Positions 25,811-33,235 of a DNA stretch of 64,000 nt are shown here, one piece after another. The DNA comes from Halonatronomonas betaini (GTDB taxonomy: Bacteria > Bacillota > Halanaerobiia > Halanaerobiales > Halarsenatibacteraceae), in assembly GCF_015666175.1 (NCBI RefSeq), contig NZ_JADPIE010000010.1, positions 1 through 64,000 of the forward strand, given 5' to 3'. Under the pieces are notes generated by a model. The model did no database searches. It was not told the origin of the DNA and worked only from the letters and a program-made list of their open reading frames with translations. How positions within the stretch are numbered: the first letter of the stretch is position 1; every line of letters begins with the position of its first letter. The position numbers were made by a program, and so were the translations under genes.

Positions 25811-26209
25811 ATGAGTAAAAAGTTTAAAATTACAGTAGAGGGAAAAACATATGAAGTTGAAGTCGAAGAATTAGGTGCTACCAGTTCTTCAAACCCTTCA
25901 CCTGCACAGCCTGCTCAAAAGTCTGAAAGAGTACAGGCACCAGCATCTAAAAAGTCAGCAGCAGGAGCCAAAAAACAACAACCAGCAGCTACCGGTGGTG
26001 GAGTTGTTGAAGCACCAATGACAGGTAAAATTATTGATGTAAAAGTATCAAAAGGTGAAGAAGTTAGTCAGGGAGATCTAATAGTTGTTTTAGAAGCAAT
26101 GAAAATGGAAAATGAGATATATGCTCCAGCAGCAGGAGAAGTAACTGAGATTATGGTTGCTGCTGAAGATTCAGTAGACTCTGGTGACCCTCTTTTAAAG
26201 ATAGAGTAG
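25811..26209 (+). CDS. mmdC: biotin carrier subunit of the Na+-pumping decarboxylase
   Basis: 132-aa biotin carrier protein. A short N-terminal domain is joined through a flexible Ala/Pro/Ser/Lys-rich linker (about residues 25-60) to a biotinyl domain with the canonical EAMKMEN motif; the lysine carries biotin. It shuttles carboxyl groups between MmdA and the membrane subunit. It starts at ATG after TTGAGGAGGAAA, 22 bases past the previous gene. Confidence 0.92.
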   Translation: MSKKFKITVEGKTYEVEVEELGATSSSNPSPAQPAQKSERVQAPASKKSAAGAKKQQPAATGGGVVEAPMTGKIIDVKVSKGEEVSQGDLIVVLEAMKMENEIYAPAAGEVTEIMVAAEDSVDSGDPLLKIE

Positions 26210-26233
26210 GCCCAGTAAAAGGAGGTTAAGACT

Positions 26234-27364
26234 TTGTTTTCAACATTGGTCGACTTTTTTAGCGAGTCAGGCTTAGTCCTTATTGGTTATAGAGAAATTA
26301 TAATGATTGTAGTTTCATTTGTACTATTATATTTAGGAATCGTCAAAAAATATGAACCGTTATTACTTATCCCAATAGCCTTTGGTATGCTTTTAGTCAA
26401 CCTGCCAATGACCGGTTTAATGGCAGAAGCAACATCAGACCAACCGGCTGGTTTATTCCAGTATTTCTATATGGGTAACGCCTTAGGTGTCTTTCCGCCG
26501 TTAATCTTTTTAGGCGTAGGAGCGATGACAGATTTTGGTCCGCTTATCGCCCATCCTAAAAGTCTACTTTTAGGTGCTGCCGCTCAATTTGGTATTTTTG
26601 TAACTTTTCTCGGTGCAGTTTTACTGGGCTTTACAGGTCAGGCAGCAGCACCAATTGGTATTATCGGTGGGGCCGATGGGCCAACTGCTATTTATCTATC
26701 AAGTTTAATGGCACCTGAATATCTAGGAGCAATAGCCATAGCAGCTTATGCGTATATGGCCCTGGTACCAGTGATTCAACCACCAATTATGAAACTTTTA
26801 ACTAATGAAGAAGAAAGAAAGATTAAAATGGAACAGCTCAGGCCTGTTTCCAGGAAAGAAAAGATTATCTTTCCAATAATGGTTTCTGTAATTGTAATTC
26901 TATTAGTTCCAGCTTCAGCTCCTTTGGTTGGAATGTTAATGCTAGGTAACCTCTTTAAAGAAGCAGGGGTAGTCGATAGATTAAGTGATGTTGCTCAAAA
27001 TGCTCTGGTTAATACAGTTACTATCTTTCTTGGAGTAGCAGTTGGAGCAAGTGCTTCAGCAGATAGATTCCTTCAGGCAGATACATTACTTATCCTTGTT
27101 CTTGGTGTTGTGGCCTTTTCCTTTGGTACAGCTACAGGCCTTATCCTTGCTAAAATCATGAATTATTTCAGCAAGAGCAAGATCAATCCTTTAATAGGAG
27201 CAGCCGGGGTTTCAGCAGTTCCAATGGCTGCTAGAGTCGTTCAGAAAATTGGCCAGCAGGAAAATCCATCAAACTTCCTTTTGATGCATGCTATGGGGCC
27301 AAATGTAGCAGGAGTAATAGGTTCAGCAGTTGCAGCTGGCGTCCTATTATCGATCTTCGGTTAA
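26234..27364 (+). CDS. mmdB: Na+-translocating decarboxylase beta subunit
   Basis: 376-aa integral membrane subunit (OadB/GcdB/MmdB family) that decarboxylates carboxybiotin while pumping Na+ out. Family landmarks: [32 protein letters not shown] (Na+-site aspartate region) and [12 protein letters not shown] near the end, within about nine hydrophobic segments. It starts at TTG 26234 after AGGAGGT. The next gene begins at the base after its stop, so the pump and the molybdenum-cofactor genes may share a transcript. Confidence 0.92.
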   Translation: MFSTLVDFFSESGLVLIGYREIIMIVVSFVLLYLGIVKKYEPLLLIPIAFGMLLVNLPMTGLMAEATSDQPAGLFQYFYMGNALGVFPPLIFLGVGAMTDFGPLIAHPKSLLLGAAAQFGIFVTFLGAVLLGFTGQAAAPIGIIGGADGPTAIYLSSLMAPEYLGAIAIAAYAYMALVPVIQPPIMKLLTNEEERKIKMEQLRPVSRKEKIIFPIMVSVIVILLVPASAPLVGMLMLGNLFKEAGVVDRLSDVAQNALVNTVTIFLGVAVGASASADRFLQADTLLILVLGVVAFSFGTATGLILAKIMNYFSKSKINPLIGAAGVSAVPMAARVVQKIGQQENPSNFLLMHAMGPNVAGVIGSAVAAGVLLSIFG

Positions 27365-27373
27365 GTGATTGCT

Positions 27374-28216
27374 ATGGAAGTATATGCACTTGTTGGGCCC
27401 AGTGGCAGCGGTAAAAGTCATCGAGCCAGAGTTGTGGCCTATGACTATGACATTCCTTTGATTTTAGATGATGGTCTTTTAATCCATGATGGCAAAGTTA
27501 TTGGCGGTTCCTCAGCTAAAAAGGAAAATAGTAGACTTGCTGCTATTAAAAGAGCTATTTTTCATTATTCAGACCATCTAGAAGAGGTTAAAAAAGCTAT
27601 CAGAGAAAGCCAGGCCGATAAGATTCTGGTTCTTGGTACCTCTATTGAAATGGTAGAAAAAATAGTTTCCAGATTAGAGTTACCAGAAATAACGGAAATG
27701 ATAATGATCGAAGATATTGCTTCAGAAGATGAAATAGCCCGGGCTATTGAAACAAGGGCCCGGGAAAACAAACATGTTATTCCTGTTCCGACAATTGAAG
27801 TAAAAAGCCAGTTCCTCGGCTATTTTATCGACTCCTTAAAGGTTTTATTTAATCGGGAAGAGGATGACCTGGCCAGAGAGAGTACAGTAGTTAGAGCCAG
27901 ATTTAATTATCTAGGTGGCCTGATAGTCTACAATAAAGTATTTAGAGATGTAGTTTATTATATCTCGGATCAGGCAGATATTATAAGTCAGCTTAGAAAT
28001 GTTAGAATCTCAAAAGAAGAAGACGGCATGACCATATTTGTAGTAGTTATAATCAAGTATGGATATGTAATCCATGAGGCTTTAAATGATTTCAAGCATA
28101 ATCTGGCCAATTCTCTTGAGAGATTTACAGGAATAGATGTCAAGGCTATTAATGTTGAAGTAGCAGGCATGGAGGTTGATAAAGATGATCTCAGCAATAA
28201 TTCTAGCAGCAGGTGA
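27374..28216 (+). CDS. P-loop protein fused to an Asp23/Gls24-like domain
   Basis: About 280-aa protein of unknown function. Residues about 1-160 contain a Walker A motif (VGPSGSGKSHRA) and look like a small P-loop NTPase. Residues about 165-275 resemble the Asp23/Gls24 domain (VVVIIKYGYVIHEALN, LERFTGIDVKAINVEV), otherwise known from envelope-stress and YloU-type proteins. A GTG at 27365 directly after the mmdB stop is an alternative start; ATG at 27374 leaves a compact P-loop N-terminus. It overlaps the MocA-like gene by about 30 bases, tying it to cofactor maturation or the pump. Confidence 0.6.
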   Translation: MEVYALVGPSGSGKSHRARVVAYDYDIPLILDDGLLIHDGKVIGGSSAKKENSRLAAIKRAIFHYSDHLEEVKKAIRESQADKILVLGTSIEMVEKIVSRLELPEITEMIMIEDIASEDEIARAIETRARENKHVIPVPTIEVKSQFLGYFIDSLKVLFNREEDDLARESTVVRARFNYLGGLIVYNKVFRDVVYYISDQADIISQLRNVRISKEEDGMTIFVVVIIKYGYVIHEALNDFKHNLANSLERFTGIDVKAINVEVAGMEVDKDDLSNNSSSR

Positions 28217-28790
28217 AGCAAGTAGAATGGGTAAACTTAAACAGTTATTACCCTGGGAGGATAGCACCATTCTTGGAACAGTAATAAAAAATATACAGGA
28301 ATCCAGGCTGGAAGGACAGATCCGGGTAGTTCTTGGTGCTGAATCAGATCGAATTAAAAGAGAATTATCAGATTACAACTGTCAGTTTCTAACTAATCCT
28401 GACTATACAAGGGGTATGTTCAGTAGTGTTATGACAGGAATCCAGAATCTTCCAGAGACTACAACAGGTTTACTCTTTATGCTGGCCGATCAGCCCCTTG
28501 TAACTACCGGGATTTACAATAAGCTTATTAATTATTTTAAAGAAGAAGAGCCACTCCTTTTAGTTCCAAGCTATAAAAAGCGACGAGGCCATCCTTTAAT
28601 AATATCAGCTGAACTCATCCCGGAGATCCATAAATTAGGAGAAGATGGCGATCCTGAAGGTGGCTTAAGATCTCTCTTAGATAAATATGAAGATGATATT
28701 GAATATTATAATGTCGATAAAGAGGGCGTAATTATAGACTTAGATTATTATGAAGATTATCAGAAGTATTATTCAGATCATCATTCTTAA
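28185..28790 (+). CDS. MocA-like nucleotidyltransferase (molybdenum cofactor maturation)
   Basis: About 201-aa NTP transferase of the MobA/MocA family. The N-terminal signature LAAGEASRMGKLKQLL binds the nucleotide, MLADQPLV holds the catalytic aspartate, and RGHPLIIS is a family motif. MocA adds CMP to molybdopterin for xanthine-dehydrogenase-type enzymes, which fits the hydroxylases here. GGAGG at 28171-28175 places the start at ATG 28185, inside the preceding gene; TTG at 28176 abuts the site. Specificity for CTP versus GTP is inferred from context. Confidence 0.83.
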   Translation: MISAIILAAGEASRMGKLKQLLPWEDSTILGTVIKNIQESRLEGQIRVVLGAESDRIKRELSDYNCQFLTNPDYTRGMFSSVMTGIQNLPETTTGLLFMLADQPLVTTGIYNKLINYFKEEEPLLLVPSYKKRRGHPLIISAELIPEIHKLGEDGDPEGGLRSLLDKYEDDIEYYNVDKEGVIIDLDYYEDYQKYYSDHHS

Positions 28791-28802
28791 GGGTGTGATA
28801 AT

Positions 28803-29135
28803 TTGAGCCAATATAAAGTTAACTATAAAATCTGGTTAGAAAAGGAAGACAAGGTTTTTGGTCAGGGGCCTAAAGAAATTCTTGAATTAATAGAGCAGAC
28901 AGGATCCCTTCATCAAGCGGCCCAAAAGATGAATATGTCCTATAGCCAGGCCTGGAACTTAATAAAAACCTTAGAAGGGCGACTTGGCTTTAAGCTTATC
29001 TCTGCTCAGGCAGGGGGCAAAGGTGGAGGCGGCTCCAGTTTAACTGAAGAAAGCCGAAAATTGTTAAAAGATTATTCAAGATTTATTGAAGAAGCAGAAA
29101 AAAGTTTAAAAGAGTTAGAGGAGAAATTTTTTTAG
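28803..29135 (+). CDS. ModE-like winged-helix DNA-binding protein
   Basis: 110-aa protein equal to the N-terminal DNA-binding domain of ModE, the molybdate-responsive repressor. Recognisable are TGSLHQAAQKMNMSYSQAWNLIK (LysR/ModE-type winged helix) and GGKGGGGSSLTEESRKLL. The C-terminal molybdate-binding (TOBE/MOP) domains are absent, so molybdate sensing, if any, is by another route. It starts at TTG 28803 after AAGGGTG. A near-perfect ModE box follows its stop, so it probably controls the downstream yqeC operon. Confidence 0.87.
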   Translation: MSQYKVNYKIWLEKEDKVFGQGPKEILELIEQTGSLHQAAQKMNMSYSQAWNLIKTLEGRLGFKLISAQAGGKGGGGSSLTEESRKLLKDYSRFIEEAEKSLKELEEKFF

Positions 29136-29138
29136 ATA

Positions 29139-29164
29139 TCGTTATATTAAATCAGATATAACGA
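29139..29164. promoter_or_regulatory. ModE-box operator
   Basis: TCGTTATAT (29139-29147) and ATATAACGA (29156-29164) form a perfect 9-bp inverted repeat with an 8-base spacer. This agrees closely with the E. coli ModE site (half-sites TATAT-ACG around a 6-8 base centre). It lies between the ModE-like gene and yqeC, 13 bases before the start codon, where binding would block transcription or read-through. Confidence 0.8.
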
Positions 29165-29177
29165 ACGGGGGTGTCTA

Positions 29178-30026
29178 ATGAGAAATAAGAAAGGTTTAAT
29201 AGATTTATGGGAGATTAGACCAGGTGAACTAAACTGGTTTATTGGAGCCGGAGGCAAAACTACAACAATAAATAAATTGGCCAGGGGGTTGAATTATCAT
29301 AATACCATAATTTCAACAACAACAGCAATTCTGAAGCCTGAATCTATTCCCCATAGAGTAGCATTTATTAATAGTTATCAAGAATTATATGATGAAGTTG
29401 CTAAATATTCCAGGTCCAGTTATTCTAATCAACAAGTCCTGGTTCTGGCTTCAGCCCAAAAACCACATTCGTTAAGCAGGTTTAAAGGTGAAAAATTGCT
29501 TGGTTTAAATCCAGAATGGTTGACAGCAATAGCCAAAGAGTTTCCAGAGTTCTATTACTTAGTAGAAGCCGATGGTTCAGCAAATAGATCGATAAAAATA
29601 CCTGCAGACCATGAACCAGTCCTGCCAGAAACTATTGATAATTTATTTTTGCTCCAGGGGTTAAGTCCATTAAAAAGATCAATTAATAAGAATTTTGATA
29701 AGAGAATAATGCATAGAGCCGATTTATTTGAACATAGTAACAAAAAACCATCTCTTAGTAGTTATAAAATGCTCTACAACCCACTAAATTGGGGTCATAA
29801 TAGATTTAAAAATGCCAGGCAGATAAGATTTACCTTAACTCAAATTGACAGCAATATATTAGGTTTTTCGAGCTCTTTGATTGACTATTTGTTTAAAGAA
29901 TATATTAAGCTTGATAATTTAAAATCAATTACCGCAGTCAATTATCGAAAAAAGCCAGAAATAATCTATCATAGTAATAGAGAGGAGTATCTTAATAGTG
30001 GATATAATAAATTTAAAAGATATTAA
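29178..30026 (+). CDS. yqeC: YqeC, selenium-cofactor maturation protein
   Basis: 282-aa protein of the YqeC family, found with selenium-dependent molybdenum hydroxylases. It has an N-terminal P-loop-like motif (GAGGKTTTINKLA), STTTAIL and the conserved VEADGSANRSIKIPADHEPV segment. The biochemical role is unproven; a function in inserting selenium into the molybdenum cofactor is proposed from co-occurrence. ATG at 29178 follows GGGGGTG just after the ModE box. It overlaps yqeB by about 29 bases. Confidence 0.88.
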   Translation: MRNKKGLIDLWEIRPGELNWFIGAGGKTTTINKLARGLNYHNTIISTTTAILKPESIPHRVAFINSYQELYDEVAKYSRSSYSNQQVLVLASAQKPHSLSRFKGEKLLGLNPEWLTAIAKEFPEFYYLVEADGSANRSIKIPADHEPVLPETIDNLFLLQGLSPLKRSINKNFDKRIMHRADLFEHSNKKPSLSSYKMLYNPLNWGHNRFKNARQIRFTLTQIDSNILGFSSSLIDYLFKEYIKLDNLKSITAVNYRKKPEIIYHSNREEYLNSGYNKFKRY

Positions 30027-30828
30027 AGTTCTGCTAAAAGGTGGCGGAGATTTAGCCTCTGGAATAGGATATAGATTAAATAGGGCAGGTTTTAATCTGT
30101 TGATTGTAGAAAAACCAGAACCAACAGCAATAAGAAGGACTGTCTCCTTTGCCAGTGCAATTTATCAGGGCCAGCTAGAAGTTGAGGGTGTTAGAGGCAC
30201 TAAAGTAAAAAATATCGAAGAAGCAGAAGAATGCTGGAGTGAGGGGTCAGTACCGGTTATTACAACTAACCAAAAAGATTTATTATCCAGATTCAAACCT
30301 GATATAATCATTGATGGCAGAATGTTAAAAGAAAGGACTGATCAGACAATAGATGAAGCCAGGCTGGTCATTGGAATAGGTCCTGGCTTTACAATTAATC
30401 AAAATTGTCATCTTGCTGTAGAAACCAATCGTGGTCATCATTTAGGCAGGGTTATTTATGAAGGGTCTACTGCGAAAAACACAGGAAGTCCAGGCAATGT
30501 CAATGGTTATACAGATGAAAGGGTAATTCATGCACCTGAAGCCGGAACCTTTCAATCAGATTGTCAGATAGGCCAGAAGGTTAATACAGGAGAGGTAATC
30601 GGTAAAGTAAAAAATATAATTTTAAAAACAAAGATATCAGGTGTTATAAGAGGCCTTTTAAAGCCAGGTATCGAAGTCAAAGCAGGCACAAAGCTGGCTG
30701 ATGTTGATCCAAGATCTGAAGAAAATTATTGTTACTATATTTCAGATAAAGCCCTGGCAATAGCAGGAGGAGTCCTTGAAGCAATTTTTTACTGGTATAA
30801 TTCAGATAATATGAAAGGGGTCTCATAA
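29998..30828 (+). CDS. yqeB: YqeB, selenium-dependent Mo hydroxylase system protein
   Basis: 276-aa protein of the YqeB family, a second marker of the selenium-dependent molybdenum hydroxylase system. Visible are an N-terminal Rossmann-like segment (VLLKGGGDLASGIGYRLNRAG) and VVETNRGHHLGRVI-like and GSTAKNTGSPG blocks. The function is thought to be cofactor maturation or selenium delivery. GTG at 29998 with GAGAGGAG nine bases upstream; the start lies inside yqeC. It is followed by the split XdhC genes. Confidence 0.88.
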   Translation: MDIINLKDIKVLLKGGGDLASGIGYRLNRAGFNLLIVEKPEPTAIRRTVSFASAIYQGQLEVEGVRGTKVKNIEEAEECWSEGSVPVITTNQKDLLSRFKPDIIIDGRMLKERTDQTIDEARLVIGIGPGFTINQNCHLAVETNRGHHLGRVIYEGSTAKNTGSPGNVNGYTDERVIHAPEAGTFQSDCQIGQKVNTGEVIGKVKNIILKTKISGVIRGLLKPGIEVKAGTKLADVDPRSEENYCYYISDKALAIAGGVLEAIFYWYNSDNMKGVS

Positions 30829-30831
30829 ATA

Positions 30832-31587
30832 ATGAATAAGTTTTTTTGGAAAGAATTACAGAATTTAATAAAAAGCGGTGAAGCTGGTCTTATTGCAACT
30901 TTTATTGATGGAGATTTTTCAGGTAAGTTTTCTCTTTTCGATAAATCTGACCGCCTTGTAATTACTGAAGATAACTGGATATCAAATATAAAAAATAAAT
31001 CCAAGATTGATATTGATTATTTCAAAAATATATTCAAACAATACAAAAACATTAATCAACCTATTCTGGATAAATTCAGCAGTCAAAATGGCGAGGTAGA
31101 AGTATATCTTGAAAATCTCCAAAAGATAGATCGATTGATGCTTTTTGGAGCCGGCCATGTGGCCCAACCACTGGCAAAAATTGCAGCAATGAATGATTTT
31201 GCTGTAGAGGTGATAGATGATAGAGCTGATTTCAATAATCCAGATAATTTTCCAGATGCAGAGGAACATCATTGCCAGAGTTTTGCTGAATTTCTTGATA
31301 ACTATCAACCACAACCAGGTGATTATATAGTTATCGTGACCAGAGGTCATAAACATGATTATGATGTCTTAAAATCAGTTATTTCTGGCGACTGGGATTA
31401 CCTGGGCATGATAGGTAGCAAGAGAAAAGTTAAATTATTATTTGACGATCTAAAAGAAGAAGAGTTTGATTTAAATAGACTCGAGCAGGTAGATGCTCCA
31501 ATAGGAGTAGAGATTAATAGCGAAACACCGGCTGAAATAGCAGTATCTATCATGGCTGCAATGATAAAGAGGAGGCGGTCTAACTAA
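30832..31587 (+). CDS. XdhC/CoxI-family protein, Rossmann domain part
   Basis: 251-aa protein. Its C-terminal two-thirds (from about residue 98) is the XdhC Rossmann domain (LMLFGAGHVAQPLAKIA, YIVIVTRGHKHDYDVL, YLGMIGSKRKVK, PIGVEINSETPAEIAVSI). The N-terminal 95 or so residues are not recognised. XdhC binds molybdenum cofactor and inserts its sulfurated (here possibly selenated) form into xanthine dehydrogenase. The usual N-terminal XdhC domain is absent and instead encoded by the next gene. Confidence 0.88.
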   Translation: MNKFFWKELQNLIKSGEAGLIATFIDGDFSGKFSLFDKSDRLVITEDNWISNIKNKSKIDIDYFKNIFKQYKNINQPILDKFSSQNGEVEVYLENLQKIDRLMLFGAGHVAQPLAKIAAMNDFAVEVIDDRADFNNPDNFPDAEEHHCQSFAEFLDNYQPQPGDYIVIVTRGHKHDYDVLKSVISGDWDYLGMIGSKRKVKLLFDDLKEEEFDLNRLEQVDAPIGVEINSETPAEIAVSIMAAMIKRRRSN

Positions 31588-31928
31588 TGGAATTAGATAT
31601 AGTCAATAAATTAGTTGAAGCAGAAAAAGAAAAACTTTCAGTAGTTTTGGCTACAGTCATTAAATCCCATGGATCTTCACCTAGGGAAGAAGGAGCTCAG
31701 ATGCTGGTCTGGCCTGATAGCTCAATTTCCGGAACTATTGGAGGAGGCCCTGCTGAAGCAAAAGTCATTGAAAAATCAATAGAGATGCTTGAAGATAATA
31801 GAAAAGAACCAACTAAACTTCATTTCAAAATGGATAATGATACCTCGGCTAAAACTGGTGGAATCTGTGGTGGAAATGTCGATATATTTTTAGAGCCATA
31901 TAATTTTAATAATGAGGGAGTGCACTAA
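31587..31928 (+). CDS. XdhC/CoxI N-terminal domain as a separate protein
   Basis: 113-aa protein matching the N-terminal XdhC_CoxI domain alone: VVLATVIKSHGSSPREEGAQMLV, SGTIGGGPAEA and the C-terminal GGICGGNVDIFLEP with its conserved cysteine. It overlaps the Rossmann-domain gene by one base (TAATG). In one-piece XdhC proteins this domain comes first; here the two parts are separate and in reverse order. They probably form a complex for cofactor insertion. Confidence 0.87.
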   Translation: MELDIVNKLVEAEKEKLSVVLATVIKSHGSSPREEGAQMLVWPDSSISGTIGGGPAEAKVIEKSIEMLEDNRKEPTKLHFKMDNDTSAKTGGICGGNVDIFLEPYNFNNEGVH

Positions 31929-31929
31929 A

Positions 31930-32952
31930 TTGGAAAAATTAGCAGTTGAAGATGCAGTAGGACATGTTTTAGCACATGATATAACTGAAATAAAACCAGG
32001 AGAAAATAAAGGGCCTGCTTTTAAAAAAGGCGATATTATTAAAGAGGAAGATATCCCCCATCTACTTGATTTAGGCAAGAAGCATATCTATATCTGGGAG
32101 AAAAAACCAGGCTATCTCCATGAGAATGAAGCAGCAGCCAGGCTGGCAGATTTAGGCCAGGGCAAGAATGTTAACAGATCAGAGCCATCAGAAGGAAAAA
32201 TCAATCTCTATGCAGCCAGAGATGGTCTGTTAAAAATTGATAAAGAACTTTTATTTAAAATAAATATCAAAGATAAACTAATGATGGCAACCAGACATAA
32301 TTATACACCGGTTAAAGAGGGAGACTATTTAGCTGGAACCAGGATTATTCCGTTATTAATTGCTGAAGAAGAGCTTGAAGCAGTTGAAACAGAAATAAAA
32401 AATCATAAAATAGTTGATGTTATTCCATATGAAAGTAAAAAAGCAGCTATCATCACAACAGGTAGTGAAGTTTATGATGGTAGAATAAAAGATAAATTCA
32501 CACCAGTTGTTGAAGAAAAACTCTCTAATTATAATATCAAAACAGTCCATAAAAAGTTAGTAACCGATGATAAAGCTTTAATTACAGAAGCTATAGAAGA
32601 GGCAATTGCTTTAGGGGTAGATATAGTAGTCTGCACTGGTGGTATGTCAGTAGATCCAGATGATTTAACACCGGCAGCAATTAAAAATGCAGCTGATGAA
32701 GTAATAACCTATGGCGCTCCAGTATTACCAGGGGCAATGTTTATGTTAGGTTATCAGAATGATACGCCTCTGGTTGGATTGCCTGGCTGTGTAATGTTCT
32801 CTAAAACAACAGTATTTGATCTAATGCTGCCAAGAATTGCAATCAATGAAAGACTAACTGGAGCAGATATTGCAGCCTATGGTCATGGAGGCTTATGTTT
32901 ATCCTGTGAAACTTGTGTTTATCCAGATTGTAACTTTGGTAAAGGTGTTTAA
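31930..32952 (+). CDS. MoeA/MogA-like molybdopterin-binding protein
   Basis: About 340-aa protein with a molybdopterin-binding (MoCF_biosynth) domain in its C-terminal half: IITTGSEVYDGRI, VVCTGGMSVDPDDLTP and PVLPGAMFMLGY. It ends in a four-cysteine motif (GLCLSCETCVYPDCNFGKG) that could bind metal. Proteins like this accompany selenium-dependent xanthine dehydrogenases and probably handle their cofactor. GAGGGAG at 31914-31920 points to TTG at 31930 as the start; an upstream GTG at 31912 overlaps that site. Its stop overlaps that of the convergent FlhB-like gene by two bases; no terminator is visible. Confidence 0.82.
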   Translation: MEKLAVEDAVGHVLAHDITEIKPGENKGPAFKKGDIIKEEDIPHLLDLGKKHIYIWEKKPGYLHENEAAARLADLGQGKNVNRSEPSEGKINLYAARDGLLKIDKELLFKINIKDKLMMATRHNYTPVKEGDYLAGTRIIPLLIAEEELEAVETEIKNHKIVDVIPYESKKAAIITTGSEVYDGRIKDKFTPVVEEKLSNYNIKTVHKKLVTDDKALITEAIEEAIALGVDIVVCTGGMSVDPDDLTPAAIKNAADEVITYGAPVLPGAMFMLGYQNDTPLVGLPGCVMFSKTTVFDLMLPRIAINERLTGADIAAYGHGGLCLSCETCVYPDCNFGKGV

Positions 32953-33221
32953 TTTTCCTCCTCTAAACTATAAATAAAAGCCAATATCTCTGCCACGACC
33001 TGATATAAGTCGACAGGGATTTCCTGGCCAATCTCCAGGGCCAGTAGAGTTTTAACAAGATCTTTATCTGTCTGAATCGGGATATTATTCTCCTCAGCTT
33101 TCTTTAAAATCTTTTCGGCTATATCGCCTTTACCTTTGGCCAGTATTTTAGGGGCAGAATCTTTTTCAAGATCATAACCAAGGGCAGCAGCCTGCTGCTC
33201 TCTATTATTCTTTTTAGTCAT
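32949..33221 (-). CDS. orphan FlhB/EscU C-terminal-domain protein (YlqH-like)
   Basis: About 90-aa cytosolic protein resembling the C-terminal domain of the flagellar export-switch protein FlhB (AALGYDLEKDSAPKILAKGKGDIAEKI, DLVKTLLALEIGQEIPVDLYQVVAEILAFIY). The membrane part and NPxH autocleavage motif are absent. B. subtilis YlqH is similar and lies next to the FliK-like YlqG, as here. AAGGA places the start at ATG 33221. Function is unknown; no flagellar genes are nearby. Confidence 0.82.
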   Translation of the reverse strand: MTKKNNREQQAAALGYDLEKDSAPKILAKGKGDIAEKILKKAEENNIPIQTDKDLVKTLLALEIGQEIPVDLYQVVAEILAFIYSLEEEN

Positions 33222-33235
33222 TATTATCATCCTTT

